Source: Streptococcus parasuis (GTDB taxonomy: Bacteria; Bacillota; Bacilli; Lactobacillales; Streptococcaceae). Taken from it: DNA of 64,000 nt. The first letter of the stretch is position 1. The number at the start of each line of letters is the position of its first letter. Positions 28,338 to 37,455 of the stretch are shown one piece after another. The notes under the pieces were generated by a model. It worked only from the letters and a program-made list of their open reading frames with translations. It was not told the DNA's origin and did no database searches. Location of the stretch: NCBI RefSeq assembly GCF_021654455.1, contig NZ_AP024276.1:930001-994000 (forward strand), read 5' to 3'. The translations under genes were made by a program, and so were the position numbers.

Positions 28338-29054
28338 ATGAAAGTATTAATGATTATCCCTGCCTACAATGAAGAAGAAAGTATCCTTCAAACTGTTCAG
28401 GGAATTATAGATTATAGAAATAGTGCCAATTTTCAATTGGATTATGTCGTCATCAATGACGGTTCAACGGATAGCACTAAACAAATTTTGATTCAAAATA
28501 AATTAAATGCTGTTCACCTAGTACAAAACTTGGGGATTGGCGGAGCTGTTCAAACAGGATATAAATATGCCTTGGATAATGACTATGACGTAGCAGTTCA
28601 ATTTGATGGTGATGGTCAACATGACATTCGTTCCTTAAATAGCTTAATTCAGCCAATCTTAGTTGGTCAAGCTGATATGGTGATTGGCTCACGCTTTGTT
28701 GGTGAAACCTTGTCAGAATTTCAAACCAGTTTTATGAGAAGATTTGGAATAGGCATTATTTCAAATATGATAAAACTAACAACTGGAAAACGCATTTGGG
28801 ATACAACATCTGGTTATCGTTTGGGAAATAGAAAAGTAATTGCTCAATTCGCCAGACGATACCCTACTAAATATCCGGAACCAGAATCAACTGTTCATTT
28901 ACTAAAGCAAAATTTCCAAGTAGTAGAAGCACCTGCTAATATGTTTGAGAGAGCAGGAGGGGTTTCTTCGATTACTCCATTTAAGTCCATCCGCTACATG
29001 GTAGAAGTTTGCTCATCTATTTTGATTGCATCGCTTATGAAGGAGGGGGAATAA
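28338..29054 (+). CDS. GacI-like polyprenyl-phosphate glycosyltransferase (GT2)
   Basis: 238 residues. MKVLMIIPAYNEEESI, VINDGSTDSTK and VQFDGDGQHD are dolichol-phosphate-mannose-synthase-type GT2 motifs; ERAGGVSSITPFKSIRYM is the conserved end. No large C-terminal membrane domain, as in GacI. In group A Streptococcus GacI makes undecaprenyl-phosphate-GlcNAc with help from GacJ; the gene that follows here is GacJ-like, which supports the assignment. Sugar not certain. A gap of 102 bp without an obvious terminator precedes it. Confidence 0.86.
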   Translation: MKVLMIIPAYNEEESILQTVQGIIDYRNSANFQLDYVVINDGSTDSTKQILIQNKLNAVHLVQNLGIGGAVQTGYKYALDNDYDVAVQFDGDGQHDIRSLNSLIQPILVGQADMVIGSRFVGETLSEFQTSFMRRFGIGIISNMIKLTTGKRIWDTTSGYRLGNRKVIAQFARRYPTKYPEPESTVHLLKQNFQVVEAPANMFERAGGVSSITPFKSIRYMVEVCSSILIASLMKEGE

Positions 29055-29410
29055 TGACTATACAAGCATTAGCTATGTTTCTTGCCTCACTAGGTTTTTT
29101 GTATTTTATTTTTAGGAATATTAATAAAAATAAGATTTTATTCGAACATGCCTTTATGTGGATTGTTATTGGCTTCGGACTGATTGTTTTTGCACTCTTT
29201 GATGTTATTCCTATTAAATTGGCTTATTTATTCGGGTTTGGTCTGACTTCCAATTTCTTGTTATCTGTGGCAATTTTTGTTCTCTTGGTGATTGGATTTT
29301 TGCATAGTATGGCTTTATCTCAACAAAAGCAGCAGATTAAAAATTTAATTCAAGAAGTATCAATGGCTAAAAAAAGAATCTCTGAGTTGGAGGAGCATCA
29401 TGCAGAATAA
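29054..29410 (+). CDS. DUF2304 small membrane protein (GacJ-like)
   Basis: 118 residues from ATG 29054 (TAATG overlap with the GT2; AGGAGGGGGA upstream). Three hydrophobic segments (about 3-18, 28-48, 62-90) and a C-terminal charged coil (QQKQQIKNLIQEVSMAKKRISELEE), the DUF2304 layout. GacJ, of the same family, binds and stimulates GacI. Same role inferred from order and overlap. Confidence 0.84.
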   Translation: MTIQALAMFLASLGFLYFIFRNINKNKILFEHAFMWIVIGFGLIVFALFDVIPIKLAYLFGFGLTSNFLLSVAIFVLLVIGFLHSMALSQQKQQIKNLIQEVSMAKKRISELEEHHAE

Positions 29411-30170
29411 CCATACATTTGTTATCTGTGCTTATGGAGATAGTAAGTATTTAGAAGAATGCATCCATTCGTTAAAGCAGCAAACACTTCAATCACAACT
29501 CATCCTATACACTAGTACTCCGAGTGAATATATAGAACAAATTTGCCAAAAGAATGCAATCGTAATGCATACCGCGCAAGGAGGAGGTATTGGAAAAGAT
29601 TGGAATTTAGCACTCTCTTTTGTAACAACCCCTTATGCTACAATTGCTCATCAAGATGATATTTATTTACCAGACTATTGTGAAAAAATAATGTCTCAGA
29701 TGACAGAGGAAACGTTGATTGCTTATTCAGATTACCAGGAAGTTAAGGAAGGTGTGGCTATTCCCTTAACTTCAAACTTGAAAATCAAGCAACTCATGTT
29801 ACGGACAATGGCCATGTTTCCCAAATGGAAGTTTTGGCGGAATAGGGTTTTAGCTTTTGGTAATCCAATTTCTTGTCCAGCTGTGACCTATAATTTGAAG
29901 AAACTGAATGATTTCAAGTTTAATGAAGCAATGAAAGTTTCTCTTGATTGGTTTGCTTGGTATCAGATTGCACAAAAAAATGGTAGCTTTACCTTTGTAG
30001 ATGAGAGTTTGATGTATCATCGCATTCATGAAGAATCTGAGACGACAAATAGCATTGAAAACAATATTCGTACAAAAGAAGACTATGAAATGTATTTGTT
30101 GTTCTGGCCAAAGTTTATTGCTAGTCTTTTGTTGAAGTACTATAAGAAAAGCCAAGACACAAATGTTTGA
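29400..30170 (+). CDS. GT2 family glycosyltransferase, last gene of the rhamnan operon
   Basis: 256 residues. TFVICAYGDSKYLEECIHSLKQQ, then GIGKDWNLALSFV and ATIAHQDDIYLPDYCEKI (metal-binding QDD). The ATG overlaps the DUF2304 gene by 11 bp with GGAGG just upstream. Like capsule GT2 enzymes; substrate unknown. A terminator lies about 110 bp downstream. Confidence 0.86.
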   Translation: MQNNHTFVICAYGDSKYLEECIHSLKQQTLQSQLILYTSTPSEYIEQICQKNAIVMHTAQGGGIGKDWNLALSFVTTPYATIAHQDDIYLPDYCEKIMSQMTEETLIAYSDYQEVKEGVAIPLTSNLKIKQLMLRTMAMFPKWKFWRNRVLAFGNPISCPAVTYNLKKLNDFKFNEAMKVSLDWFAWYQIAQKNGSFTFVDESLMYHRIHEESETTNSIENNIRTKEDYEMYLLFWPKFIASLLLKYYKKSQDTNV

Positions 30171-30275
30171 TTGAAATTCTAATCAGTAGCTTTTTTCAAA
30201 AGTATATGAAAGAAAAATTTTCAATTTGCATTTATTCCCCTCCCCACTTTAACATGATAGTAACCTACCTACCCC

Positions 30276-30303
30276 AAAAGAAGGCCACAAGGTCTTCTTT
30301 TTC
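30276..30303 (+). terminator. terminator of the rhamnan operon
   Basis: AAAAGAAGGCC (30276-30286) pairs with GGTCTTCTTTT (30291-30301) around ACAA, with one G-T pair and a U-rich end. Confidence 0.8.
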
Positions 30304-30313
30304 TTACCATCCA

Positions 30314-30346
30314 TTTTAGCAAACCTTAAGCAAAGGGACTTATAAT
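30314..30346 (+). promoter_or_regulatory. promoter with CiaR-type direct repeat
   Basis: TTTTAG-CAAAC-CTTAAG (30314-30330) matches the known CiaR site NTTAAG-N5-WTTAAG with one mismatch per half. It lies 10 bp upstream of a perfect -10 TATAAT (30341-30346). Arrangement as in CiaR-activated streptococcal promoters. It would drive the small exported protein and perhaps ciaRH. Confidence 0.6.
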
Positions 30347-30423
30347 GACTGTATGGTAAGAATATCATAGGAAAAGCGGAAGTGTGAGGAATGTTACCAA
30401 GAAATCAAAATGTGAGGAATTGT

Positions 30424-30783
30424 ATGTCACTCTTATGTAAACTAAAAGAACAGCCACTAATTTTACTAGCGACCGTGGGGATTACTGCAGCAACCCTTGG
30501 CTTTGCTGGAGGAATGGGGGTAGGCAAATTATCCAATTCTACTTCTACCCAAAGTCAATCAACTACTGTACAAAATCAATCTCCTGAAGGTTTCGATAAA
30601 TCACAAATGCCCAATGAACCTGGGCAAGGTGGCGGTCGAGGTGGTCAAGGTATGAATCCACCAGATGCAACTATCGGAGCATCACAATCGGATTCAACTA
30701 CAAGTGAAAATTCTAGCTCATCGGATGAATTGAATGAGTTGAAGAAACGGAATGAAGAAATAAAAGCACAAATAGAAAACTAG
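30424..30783 (+). CDS. small exported or membrane-anchored protein upstream of ciaRH
   Basis: 119 residues from ATG 30424, with GAGGA 5 bases upstream; an in-frame ATG at 30391 has its GAGGA touching the start codon and is less likely. One hydrophobic segment (about 12-32, ATVGITAATLGFAGGMGVG), then a low-complexity Ser/Thr/Gln/Gly region (GQGGGRGGQGMNPP) and a charged C-terminal coil (ELNELKKRNEEIKAQIEN). No cysteine lipobox. Not recognised as a known family. The promoter has a likely CiaR site, so it is a candidate member of the CiaR regulon. Confidence 0.75.
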   Translation: MSLLCKLKEQPLILLATVGITAATLGFAGGMGVGKLSNSTSTQSQSTTVQNQSPEGFDKSQMPNEPGQGGGRGGQGMNPPDATIGASQSDSTTSENSSSSDELNELKKRNEEIKAQIEN

Positions 30784-30836
30784 GAAAGCTCAAGCGAGTA
30801 GAATCATAAATTATTTTGGTTTTTAAAATTCCGTGT

Positions 30837-30842
30837 TATAAT
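30837..30842 (+). promoter_or_regulatory. -10 element before ciaR
   Basis: TATAAT at 30837-30842, 56 bases before the ciaR ATG; the -35 region (30814-30819, TTTTGG) is poor, which fits a promoter that needs an activator. No clear second CiaR repeat was found here. Confidence 0.45.
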
Positions 30843-30897
30843 GATGTTGATAATTTCCATGTGATAAATGGTCTTAGATAGAGTAAAGGAGTAGTAT

Positions 30898-31569
30898 ATG
30901 ATTAAGATACTGTTGGTAGAAGACGATTTAAGCCTTTCTAATTCAGTCTTTGATTTTTTAGATGATTTTGCAGACGTTATGCAAGTTTTTGATGGTGAAG
31001 AAGGTATTTACGAAGCGGAAACAGGGGTTTATGACTTAATTCTCCTAGATTTAATGTTACCTGAGAAAGATGGTTTTCAAGTATTAAAAGAATTGCGTGA
31101 AAAAGGGGTCTCAACTCCTGTTCTGATTACGACAGCCAAGGAAGGCCTAGAGGATAAAGGACATGGGTTTGAATTGGGTGCAGATGACTATCTCACAAAA
31201 CCATTCTATTTAGAAGAACTCAAAATGCGTATTCAAGCCTTGTTAAAACGAGCAGGGAAGTTCAATGAAAATACTCTAACATACGGAGATGTTACTGTCG
31301 ACTTATCTACAAATACTACGACAGTCAATGGTCAAGAAGTAGAATTGTTAGGGAAAGAGTTCGATTTGTTGGTATATTTCTTACAAAACCAGAATGTGAT
31401 TTTACCTAAAACACAGATTTTTGATCGTATTTGGGGATTTGATAGTGATACAACCATTTCAGTTGTTGAAGTTTACGTATCGAAAGTAAGGAAAAAAATG
31501 AAAGGAACCGCATTTGGAGAAAATCTTCAAACTCTTCGTAGTGTCGGTTACATTTTGAAAAATGTCTAA
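30898..31569 (+). CDS. ciaR: response regulator CiaR
   Basis: 223 residues, OmpR/PhoB type. Receiver domain: [21 protein letters not shown] with the acidic pair, phosphoacceptor Asp in [15 protein letters not shown] (about residue 51), switch Thr/Ser in LITTAKE and Lys in [10 protein letters not shown]. The C-terminal winged helix has [15 protein letters not shown] and [16 protein letters not shown]. Sequence is very close to pneumococcal CiaR as remembered. With CiaH it controls envelope stress, competence and beta-lactam tolerance in streptococci. AAAGGAGTAGTAT precedes the ATG. Confidence 0.96.
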   Translation: MIKILLVEDDLSLSNSVFDFLDDFADVMQVFDGEEGIYEAETGVYDLILLDLMLPEKDGFQVLKELREKGVSTPVLITTAKEGLEDKGHGFELGADDYLTKPFYLEELKMRIQALLKRAGKFNENTLTYGDVTVDLSTNTTTVNGQEVELLGKEFDLLVYFLQNQNVILPKTQIFDRIWGFDSDTTISVVEVYVSKVRKKMKGTAFGENLQTLRSVGYILKNV

Positions 31570-32935
31570 GCGATTTAAAAAAATCATTTCAACAGATAAA
31601 TTTTCCTTTTTTATCAGATATTTTGCTGTTTTTACACTCATTTTCGGATTAATGACCGCCATTATCTTCCAGTTAATGCGCTCAACTATGTATCAGACTT
31701 CTGATTCAACACTGGCTCGTATCAAAGATGCCCCTGCTTTGGTGGTTGGTTTTGCCATTGCACGGACCTATGAACCAAATTCAGAATTCATTATTCAAGA
31801 TGGAAATATTGCTGATGAAAGTGATTCTGCAGAATCTAATTCAGATACAACAAACTCCCCTAAAAATCAGAAAGACGATCAGTTGAAACTTGGTTACAAT
31901 ACACATGTATTACTCTATTCAAATGATGGTGTAGTCGTTAATCCAGATAACTTTACAGGACTTTCTGATTTATCCTTAGACAAGAAAAATTTAGGCGAAA
32001 TAAAGGAAGCAACGGTTGATTCTACATTCGGGGGTTCAGAAGATTATCGTTATGTTACTATTGAATTGGCGCCAGATGACCTTGGCTATTATTCTTCCTA
32101 TGATATTAAATACGCGACAATTTTCGTGAATGTGAGTCAGATAAAATCATCTATTGAGACGTATGAAACTGCTGTAGCTATTGTCATGGTATCTGCTTGG
32201 CTTATTTCCATCTTGGCTAGTATTTATCTGTCAAATTTGAGTATGCGACCTATCTTAATTAGCTATCAAAAACAAAAGGATTTCGTTGAGAATGCTAGTC
32301 ATGAATTGAGAACGCCTTTAGCTGTGTTACAGAATCGTTTGGAAGGTCTTTTTAGACATCCAAATGCAACCATTTTGGAAAGTAGTGAGAGTATAGGATC
32401 AAGCCTAGAGGAAGTTCGTAATATGCGTATGTTAACTACGAATTTACTGAATTTAGCTCGTCGAGATGATGGTTTCAAATTAGATATCGCTGAAGTCCCA
32501 CCTAGCTATTTTGATGAAATCTTTGAGAATTACATGATGATTGCAGATGAAAATGGTAAAACAGTCACGGTTAATAATTTGATTCATCAACCAATTCGGA
32601 CGGATAAGGTGTTGGTAAAACAGCTTCTAACCATCCTATTTGATAATGCAATGAAGTATACCGAAGAAGATGGCGCTATCCAAGTGACAGCCAATATCAA
32701 AGATAAGTTAGTTTACTTTACGGTAGCAGACAATGGATTGGGTATCAGTGATAGCGATAAAAAGAAAATTTTTGATCGATTTTATCGTGTAGACAAGGCC
32801 CGTACTCGGAGCAAGGGTGGGTTTGGTCTCGGTTTATCCTTAGCCTTACAAATTTCCAATAGTTTAAAAGGCACAATCACTGTGCGGGATAATCAGCCTA
32901 AAGGAACTATTTTTGAGGTAAGATTACCGAGATAA
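31562..32935 (+). CDS. ciaH: sensor histidine kinase CiaH
   Basis: 457 residues, overlapping ciaR by 8 bp. TM1 (about 18-38), an extracytoplasmic loop of about 160 residues rich in Asp/Ser, TM2 (about 200-222), H-box [22 protein letters not shown] with the phosphorylated His, N-box [17 protein letters not shown]-boxes VADNGLGIS and [11 protein letters not shown]. The complete catalytic set suggests an active kinase. It is followed by a clear terminator, so ciaRH ends here. Confidence 0.95.
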   Translation: MSKRFKKIISTDKFSFFIRYFAVFTLIFGLMTAIIFQLMRSTMYQTSDSTLARIKDAPALVVGFAIARTYEPNSEFIIQDGNIADESDSAESNSDTTNSPKNQKDDQLKLGYNTHVLLYSNDGVVVNPDNFTGLSDLSLDKKNLGEIKEATVDSTFGGSEDYRYVTIELAPDDLGYYSSYDIKYATIFVNVSQIKSSIETYETAVAIVMVSAWLISILASIYLSNLSMRPILISYQKQKDFVENASHELRTPLAVLQNRLEGLFRHPNATILESSESIGSSLEEVRNMRMLTTNLLNLARRDDGFKLDIAEVPPSYFDEIFENYMMIADENGKTVTVNNLIHQPIRTDKVLVKQLLTILFDNAMKYTEEDGAIQVTANIKDKLVYFTVADNGLGISDSDKKKIFDRFYRVDKARTRSKGGFGLGLSLALQISNSLKGTITVRDNQPKGTIFEVRLPR

Positions 32936-32942
32936 AATAAGA

Positions 32943-32974
32943 AAAATGATAGGAATGTGGCCTATCATTTTTTT
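32943..32974 (+). terminator. terminator after ciaH
   Basis: AAAATGATAGG (32943-32953) pairs with CCTATCATTTT (32961-32971) around a 7-base loop, then TTTT. Confidence 0.88.
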
Positions 32975-33021
32975 GTCGGTTCGAAAGTATGATATACTAG
33001 GATGGAGGAGAGGAGTAGGTC

Positions 33022-34239
33022 GTGAAAAAGAAGAGTTACTTAATTATATTAATCATATTGGCTTGCACGCAGTTGACAGGCTGTTCATACTTTCCTCAAA
33101 TAGAGGATTTTAGCAAGGTAACCAGCGGAGAAGCATCACAAGAAGCTAAAGTCTTTGAAAATGAATTGCAACAGATGAGGGAGGAAGTTGCTGATTATTT
33201 TTATTATCAACAATTAGACACTGATGAGGAACGCCGTGTCTACCTCCAATTAGCTAATGGTTTGCGTACCTTCAAACAGCAGATTACAATTGACAGAGTA
33301 GACGATGAGACCTATACGCGTGCATTTTTCTCTGTAGCAAATGATTTCCCTGAGTATTACTGGATGACTGACGCAATGAGGGATGGCATTGATTATCAGG
33401 ACCTTTCTGAGCCTGACTATCCGCTGCAGGTTGAAGAAGAAAGTGAAAAAATAGCAACTTTGGCACAATCCATCGTTAGTCAAGCTCCAAAGGGTCACGT
33501 ATACGATACTGTGAAATTCTTCTATGAATACATTATTCAGCATACGGATTATAATCTTGCAGCTTTGAGTGATAGTCAGATTAGTTGGGACAATCAATCC
33601 ATAAAATCAGTTTTGCTAGATAATAGCTCGGTATGTGCAGGTTATAGCCGAACCTTTCAATATTTATGTAAATTGGCTGGGATAGAATCTGTCTATGTAT
33701 CTGGTAATGTGACTGGAACAAATGGTGAAACCATTGAACACGCTTGGAATTTAGTGAAGATTGATCAGCAATACTATGGTGTAGATTCAACCTGGGGTGA
33801 GCCAGTCTTTGAAGATGCTATGGGGAGTCAAGCGCAATCTACTATTAGCTATGACTATCTATGTGTTCCAGATTCCATCTTGTATAGAAATAGAGTTGCT
33901 GATGTGGACTTACTGAGTTATTGGGGAACAGAATATCCATATACGGAGAGACCACTTGCCTATCCTTCTTGTACTGACAATGCCTTAAATTATTACGTTC
34001 AGCAAGGCACTTATTTTGAGAATTTTGATGAGGAATTAGTCGTTCAAACTGTTTCTAATCTTTTTCAGGCAGGTCAGCGCCGGATTGCGTGTCAATTTTC
34101 TAATCAAGCAGCCTTGAATCAAATGGTGGAATATGCAGCTTCGGGTACCAATCGACTATTTGAAGTACTGGGCTGGATTGAAACTTACCAATATCTGTAC
34201 AATGAACAGACCTTAACATTTGAATTGGTAGTAGACTAG
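33022..34239 (+). CDS. lipoprotein with transglutaminase-like domain
   Basis: 405 residues, GTG start with GGAGAGGAG upstream. Signal peptide with lipobox LTGC (Cys about 21), so the protein is anchored outside the membrane. The transglutaminase-like core (about 150-270) keeps the triad: Cys in NSSVCAGYSRTFQYLCKLAG, His in IEHAWNLVKI and Asp in YGVDSTWGEP. Members of this fold can be proteases or peptidoglycan-linked enzymes; the substrate is not known. The C-terminal part has no recognised domain. A terminator follows and also serves rpsT. Confidence 0.85.
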   Translation: MKKKSYLIILIILACTQLTGCSYFPQIEDFSKVTSGEASQEAKVFENELQQMREEVADYFYYQQLDTDEERRVYLQLANGLRTFKQQITIDRVDDETYTRAFFSVANDFPEYYWMTDAMRDGIDYQDLSEPDYPLQVEEESEKIATLAQSIVSQAPKGHVYDTVKFFYEYIIQHTDYNLAALSDSQISWDNQSIKSVLLDNSSVCAGYSRTFQYLCKLAGIESVYVSGNVTGTNGETIEHAWNLVKIDQQYYGVDSTWGEPVFEDAMGSQAQSTISYDYLCVPDSILYRNRVADVDLLSYWGTEYPYTERPLAYPSCTDNALNYYVQQGTYFENFDEELVVQTVSNLFQAGQRRIACQFSNQAALNQMVEYAASGTNRLFEVLGWIETYQYLYNEQTLTFELVVD

Positions 34240-34240
34240 A

Positions 34241-34271
34241 AAAAAAGAAGTCCTTGATAGACTTCTTTTTT
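34241..34271. terminator. bidirectional terminator between the lipoprotein gene and rpsT
   Basis: AAAAAGAAGTC (34242-34252) pairs with GACTTCTTTTT (34260-34270) around a 7-base loop; A and T runs on both sides make it work for both converging genes. Confidence 0.88.
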
Positions 34272-34272
34272 A

Positions 34273-34506
34273 TTATGCAAGTTTTGATGCAAGACGTGCT
34301 TTGTCGCGGCTTGCTTTGTTTTTGTGAATCAAACCTTTAGTTTCTGCTTTATCGATTGCTGAGCTAGCAAAGCGGAAAAGCTCTTCAGATGGGTTAGCTT
34401 CAAATGTTTTAATTGCAGTACGCATAGCTGATTTTTGTGCTGAGTTTTTTTCGTTTTGTTTAACGTTCAATTCAGCGCGTTTGATAGCTGACTTAATGTT
34501 TGCCAA
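34273..34506 (-). CDS. rpsT: 30S ribosomal protein S20
   Basis: 77 residues. Start chosen at TTG 34506 (reads [12 protein letters not shown] after the initiator, exactly the S20 N-terminus), with GGAGGTG seven bases upstream; the longer frame from 34521 would begin inside the ribosome-binding site. Basic helical protein ([24 protein letters not shown]). A TTG start is also known for rpsT in E. coli, where it takes part in autogenous control. Confidence 0.95.
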   Translation of the reverse strand: MANIKSAIKRAELNVKQNEKNSAQKSAMRTAIKTFEANPSEELFRFASSAIDKAETKGLIHKNKASRDKARLASKLA

Positions 34507-34579
34507 TGGTTTCACCTCCACCCTTTCTTGTACTAACTATACCATTATATATGAAAAGACTGCATTTGACAAGTGAAAT

Positions 34580-35500
34580 TTATTTTTTTAAGTAAATTTC
34601 ATCGATTTCGTGATTCAATCCTTTGTGTAGGATAATATCTGCTCGGTTTCGTGTCGGTTCAATATACTTTTCTAGGTTGGCCAAGTTAATTTTTTTCCAG
34701 ATACTTTGAGCCATCTCAATGACTTCTGCAAATGGTAAATGTGTGAACCGATGGTAATAGTTTGTGGGATCTTTTTCAGCTAGTTTCAGCAATTTTTGGA
34801 ATCGTTCAAAGTACCAGGTTTCAATATTATCCACGTCAGCATCTACATAAATCGAAACATCAAAATAGTCGCTCACATACAATCGTTGGTTTTGAGGATT
34901 TTGGAATACGTTGATACCTTCCACGATGAGGAAATCAGGTGCCTCGATGGTTTGATAAGAATCTGGAACGATATCGTAAATTTCGTGTGAATAAGTTGGA
35001 ATGCTAAAAGATTCACCATTTTTTATAGTATCCACAAAATTCAGTAACAGCTCCATATTGTATGATTCAGGAAACCCTTTTTTGTCAAGAAGACCTTTTT
35101 CTTGAAGCTCTGCATTTGGATAAAGAAATCCATCTGTCGTAACCAACTCAACTTTTGCATGCCTAAATGTTTGGGAAAGTAATATTTGCAGAAGTCGACT
35201 GGTTGTAGATTTTCCGACAGCAACACTACCAGACACACCTATGATAAAGGGTTGTTCTTTGATTTTCTTTTGTAAAAACAAACTTTTTGAAAAGGTTAAA
35301 TCCGTGCGAGCTTTACGATAAATGCGAATGAGATTGATCAATGGTAAATAGACGTCCGAAACTTCTTGGAGTTTTATATTATCATTGAAACTCTTTATGG
35401 AGTTTAGTTCTTCTTGTGTGAGTGGAGCTGTCGTATGGCGGTGAAGTTGTTGCCAGGTTTCTCTGCTAATGCGTTCAAAATTTATAAATTCATTTTTCAT
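34580..35500 (-). CDS. coaA: type I pantothenate kinase
   Basis: 306 residues from ATG 35500 ([16 protein letters not shown]), the usual streptococcal CoaA start; the frame from 35539 would lie upstream of the promoter. Phosphorylates pantothenate, the first step to coenzyme A. Walker [16 protein letters not shown], and further [29 protein letters not shown] and [13 protein letters not shown], all family motifs. The -10 element lies only 6 bases before the ATG and no Shine-Dalgarno is visible, so the mRNA may be leaderless. Confidence 0.95.
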   Translation of the reverse strand: MKNEFINFERISRETWQQLHRHTTAPLTQEELNSIKSFNDNIKLQEVSDVYLPLINLIRIYRKARTDLTFSKSLFLQKKIKEQPFIIGVSGSVAVGKSTTSRLLQILLSQTFRHAKVELVTTDGFLYPNAELQEKGLLDKKGFPESYNMELLLNFVDTIKNGESFSIPTYSHEIYDIVPDSYQTIEAPDFLIVEGINVFQNPQNQRLYVSDYFDVSIYVDADVDNIETWYFERFQKLLKLAEKDPTNYYHRFTHLPFAEVIEMAQSIWKKINLANLEKYIEPTRNRADIILHKGLNHEIDEIYLKK

Positions 35501-35506
35501 GGGCCT

Positions 35507-35535
35507 ATTGTAGCACGAATTAGATTTTAAGTAAA
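35507..35535 (-). promoter_or_regulatory. coaA promoter, predicted leaderless
   Basis: On the minus strand: -35-like TTTACT (35530-35535), a 17-bp spacer and extended -10 TG-C-TACAAT (35507-35512), then AGGCCC and the ATG. The expected start of transcription falls on or next to the A of ATG. Confidence 0.6.
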
Positions 35536-35540
35536 ACATC

Positions 35541-35569
35541 TTGTAAACGCTTTTTGGAAATGTTATAAT
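35541..35569 (+). promoter_or_regulatory. promoter of the nucleoside operon, predicted leaderless
   Basis: TTGTAA (35541-35546), a 17-bp spacer, TATAAT (35564-35569), then GAAGAC and the ATG at 35576. Transcription should begin at or beside the start codon. Back to back with the coaA promoter, with 5 bp between the two -35 elements. Confidence 0.7.
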
Positions 35570-35575
35570 GAAGAC

Positions 35576-36166
35576 ATGTCAAATATGTATTACGAGAAAA
35601 ATCCAAGTACAGCACATGATATTCATGAACTTCGCGTTCTTTTACTGGACACCCCAATGACATTCCAAACAGACGCAGGGGTATTTAGTAAGAAAATGAT
35701 AGATTATGGAAGTCAGGTGCTTTTAAAGTCTCTTCATTTAGAAGAAGGAAAGTCTTTGCTTGACGTAGGTTGTGGCTATGGTACGATTGGCTTAACACTT
35801 GCAAAGGTCTATCATGTTGACACTACAATGATAGATATCAATAACAGAGCCTTGGCATTGGCTGAAAAAAATGCTACACTAAACAATGTTGCTGTCGACA
35901 TTTTCCAATCCGATATCTATGAAAATGTGACAAAACAATTTGATTATATTGTTTCAAACCCTCCAATTCGCGCTGGTAAGGCGGTTGTTCACCAAGTGAT
36001 TTCAGGAGCTAAGAATCATCTATCCGAAAATGGCACGCTTACTATTGTAATTCAGAAAAAACAAGGTGCACCAAGTGCAAAGGCGAAGATGGAAGAGGTT
36101 TTTGGAAACTGTGAAATTATCAGGAAGGATAAAGGATATTATATCCTCGAAAGTGTGAACAAATGA
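35576..36166 (+). CDS. RsmC-like class I methyltransferase
   Basis: 196 residues. SAM-binding motif [17 protein letters not shown] (about residue 62); motif [11 protein letters not shown], the NPP type seen in N-methylating RNA/protein methyltransferases such as RsmC; N-terminal [16 protein letters not shown] as in the YbxB family. rRNA guanine methylation is the best guess. It overlaps pdp by 4 bp. ATG 35576 has no ribosome-binding site and lies 6 bases after the -10; ATG 35585 is the only nearby alternative. Confidence 0.85.
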   Translation: MSNMYYEKNPSTAHDIHELRVLLLDTPMTFQTDAGVFSKKMIDYGSQVLLKSLHLEEGKSLLDVGCGYGTIGLTLAKVYHVDTTMIDINNRALALAEKNATLNNVAVDIFQSDIYENVTKQFDYIVSNPPIRAGKAVVHQVISGAKNHLSENGTLTIVIQKKQGAPSAKAKMEEVFGNCEIIRKDKGYYILESVNK

Positions 36167-37440
36167 GAGCAGTTGACTTAATTCAAAAAAAAAGAGATGG
36201 TTTAGAATTATCGTCAGATGAGATCAAATGGTTGATTGACGGTTACGTAGCTGGAACTGTTCCAGATTATCAGATGTCTGCTCTTGCGATGGCTATTTAC
36301 TTTAAGGGCATGTCAACGCGTGAAATTTCAGATTTAACCATGTCTATGGTTGCAACGGGTGAACAGATTGATTTATCAGCCATTCCAGGTATAAAAGTGG
36401 ATAAACATTCTACTGGTGGTGTTGGTGACAAGGTCACCCTGATTCTTGCCCCTCTAGTTGCAAGTTTTGGTGTTCCTGTGGCAAAAATGAGCGGTCGTGG
36501 TTTAGGCCATACTGGTGGTACACTAGACAAGTTAGAATCGATTAATGGTTTTCAAATTGAAGTTAGTCAAGAAGATTTTATTAAACAAGTCCAAGAAACT
36601 GGTGTTGCAGTAATTGGCCAATCTGACAATCTGGTAAAAGCAGACAAATTACTCTACGCCCTTCGAGATGTCACTGCCACAGTTGATATTATTCCTTTAA
36701 TTGCAAGTTCTGTCATGTCTAAAAAAATTGCAGCAGGTGCAGATGCGATTCTTCTAGATGTTACTGTTGGTGAGGGTGCCTTCATGAAGACTGTGGAGGA
36801 TGCGCGTGTTCTTGCACAAACTATGGTTGATTTAGGGAAAGCTGTTGGCCGTAAAACAGTCGCAGTTCTGACAGACATGTCACAACCAGTAGGGACTTCA
36901 ATTGGTAATCGATTAGAAATTTTAGAAGCCCTTGAAATATTGCAAGGGAGAGGTCGCGAGGATGTAACCAATTTCATTTGCGAATTAGCACATATCATGT
37001 TAGGTCTTGCGAATATTGAAAAAAGCGTTGAAGAAGTTAAACAGCATATTGATAATGGCCTCGCATTGAAGAAGTTTGAGGAAATGGTGCTTGCACAGGG
37101 TGGTGATTTATCTGATCTCTACCGACCTGTAGAAGTGTCACACCAAGTTCCTGTTTATGCAGAGAAAGAAGGTTATATCGTTGCTCTACCAGCATTGGAG
37201 TTTGGCTTATTTGCCATGAAACTTGGTGCAGGTCGCGCTGTAAAATCGGATCAATTGGATTACGAAACGGGAATTGTTTTCCATAAAAAAGTAGGTGAAT
37301 CTGTTGCAGAAGGTGAACAGATTGCGACAATATATGCCAATGAAAATATTTCGGAAGATATGCTTACAAATTTTCAAAAAAATGTTAAAATAGATAAAAC
37401 AAGTGTAAAGACGAAAGAAATTATTGAAATAATTTATTAA
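36163..37440 (+). CDS. pdp: pyrimidine-nucleoside phosphorylase
   Basis: 425 residues. Splits uridine, thymidine or deoxyuridine with phosphate to give base and (deoxy)ribose-1-phosphate. Phosphate-binding KHSTGGVGDKVTLILAPLVA, then KMSGRGLGHTGGTLDKLES and the C-terminal domain with GAGRAVKSDQLDYETGI are clear family marks. Coupled to the methyltransferase by ATGA; deoC and cdd follow, so the operon recovers carbon and bases from nucleosides. Confidence 0.94.
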   Translation: MRAVDLIQKKRDGLELSSDEIKWLIDGYVAGTVPDYQMSALAMAIYFKGMSTREISDLTMSMVATGEQIDLSAIPGIKVDKHSTGGVGDKVTLILAPLVASFGVPVAKMSGRGLGHTGGTLDKLESINGFQIEVSQEDFIKQVQETGVAVIGQSDNLVKADKLLYALRDVTATVDIIPLIASSVMSKKIAAGADAILLDVTVGEGAFMKTVEDARVLAQTMVDLGKAVGRKTVAVLTDMSQPVGTSIGNRLEILEALEILQGRGREDVTNFICELAHIMLGLANIEKSVEEVKQHIDNGLALKKFEEMVLAQGGDLSDLYRPVEVSHQVPVYAEKEGYIVALPALEFGLFAMKLGAGRAVKSDQLDYETGIVFHKKVGESVAEGEQIATIYANENISEDMLTNFQKNVKIDKTSVKTKEIIEIIY

Positions 37441-37455
37441 TGTACGGAGAAAACC

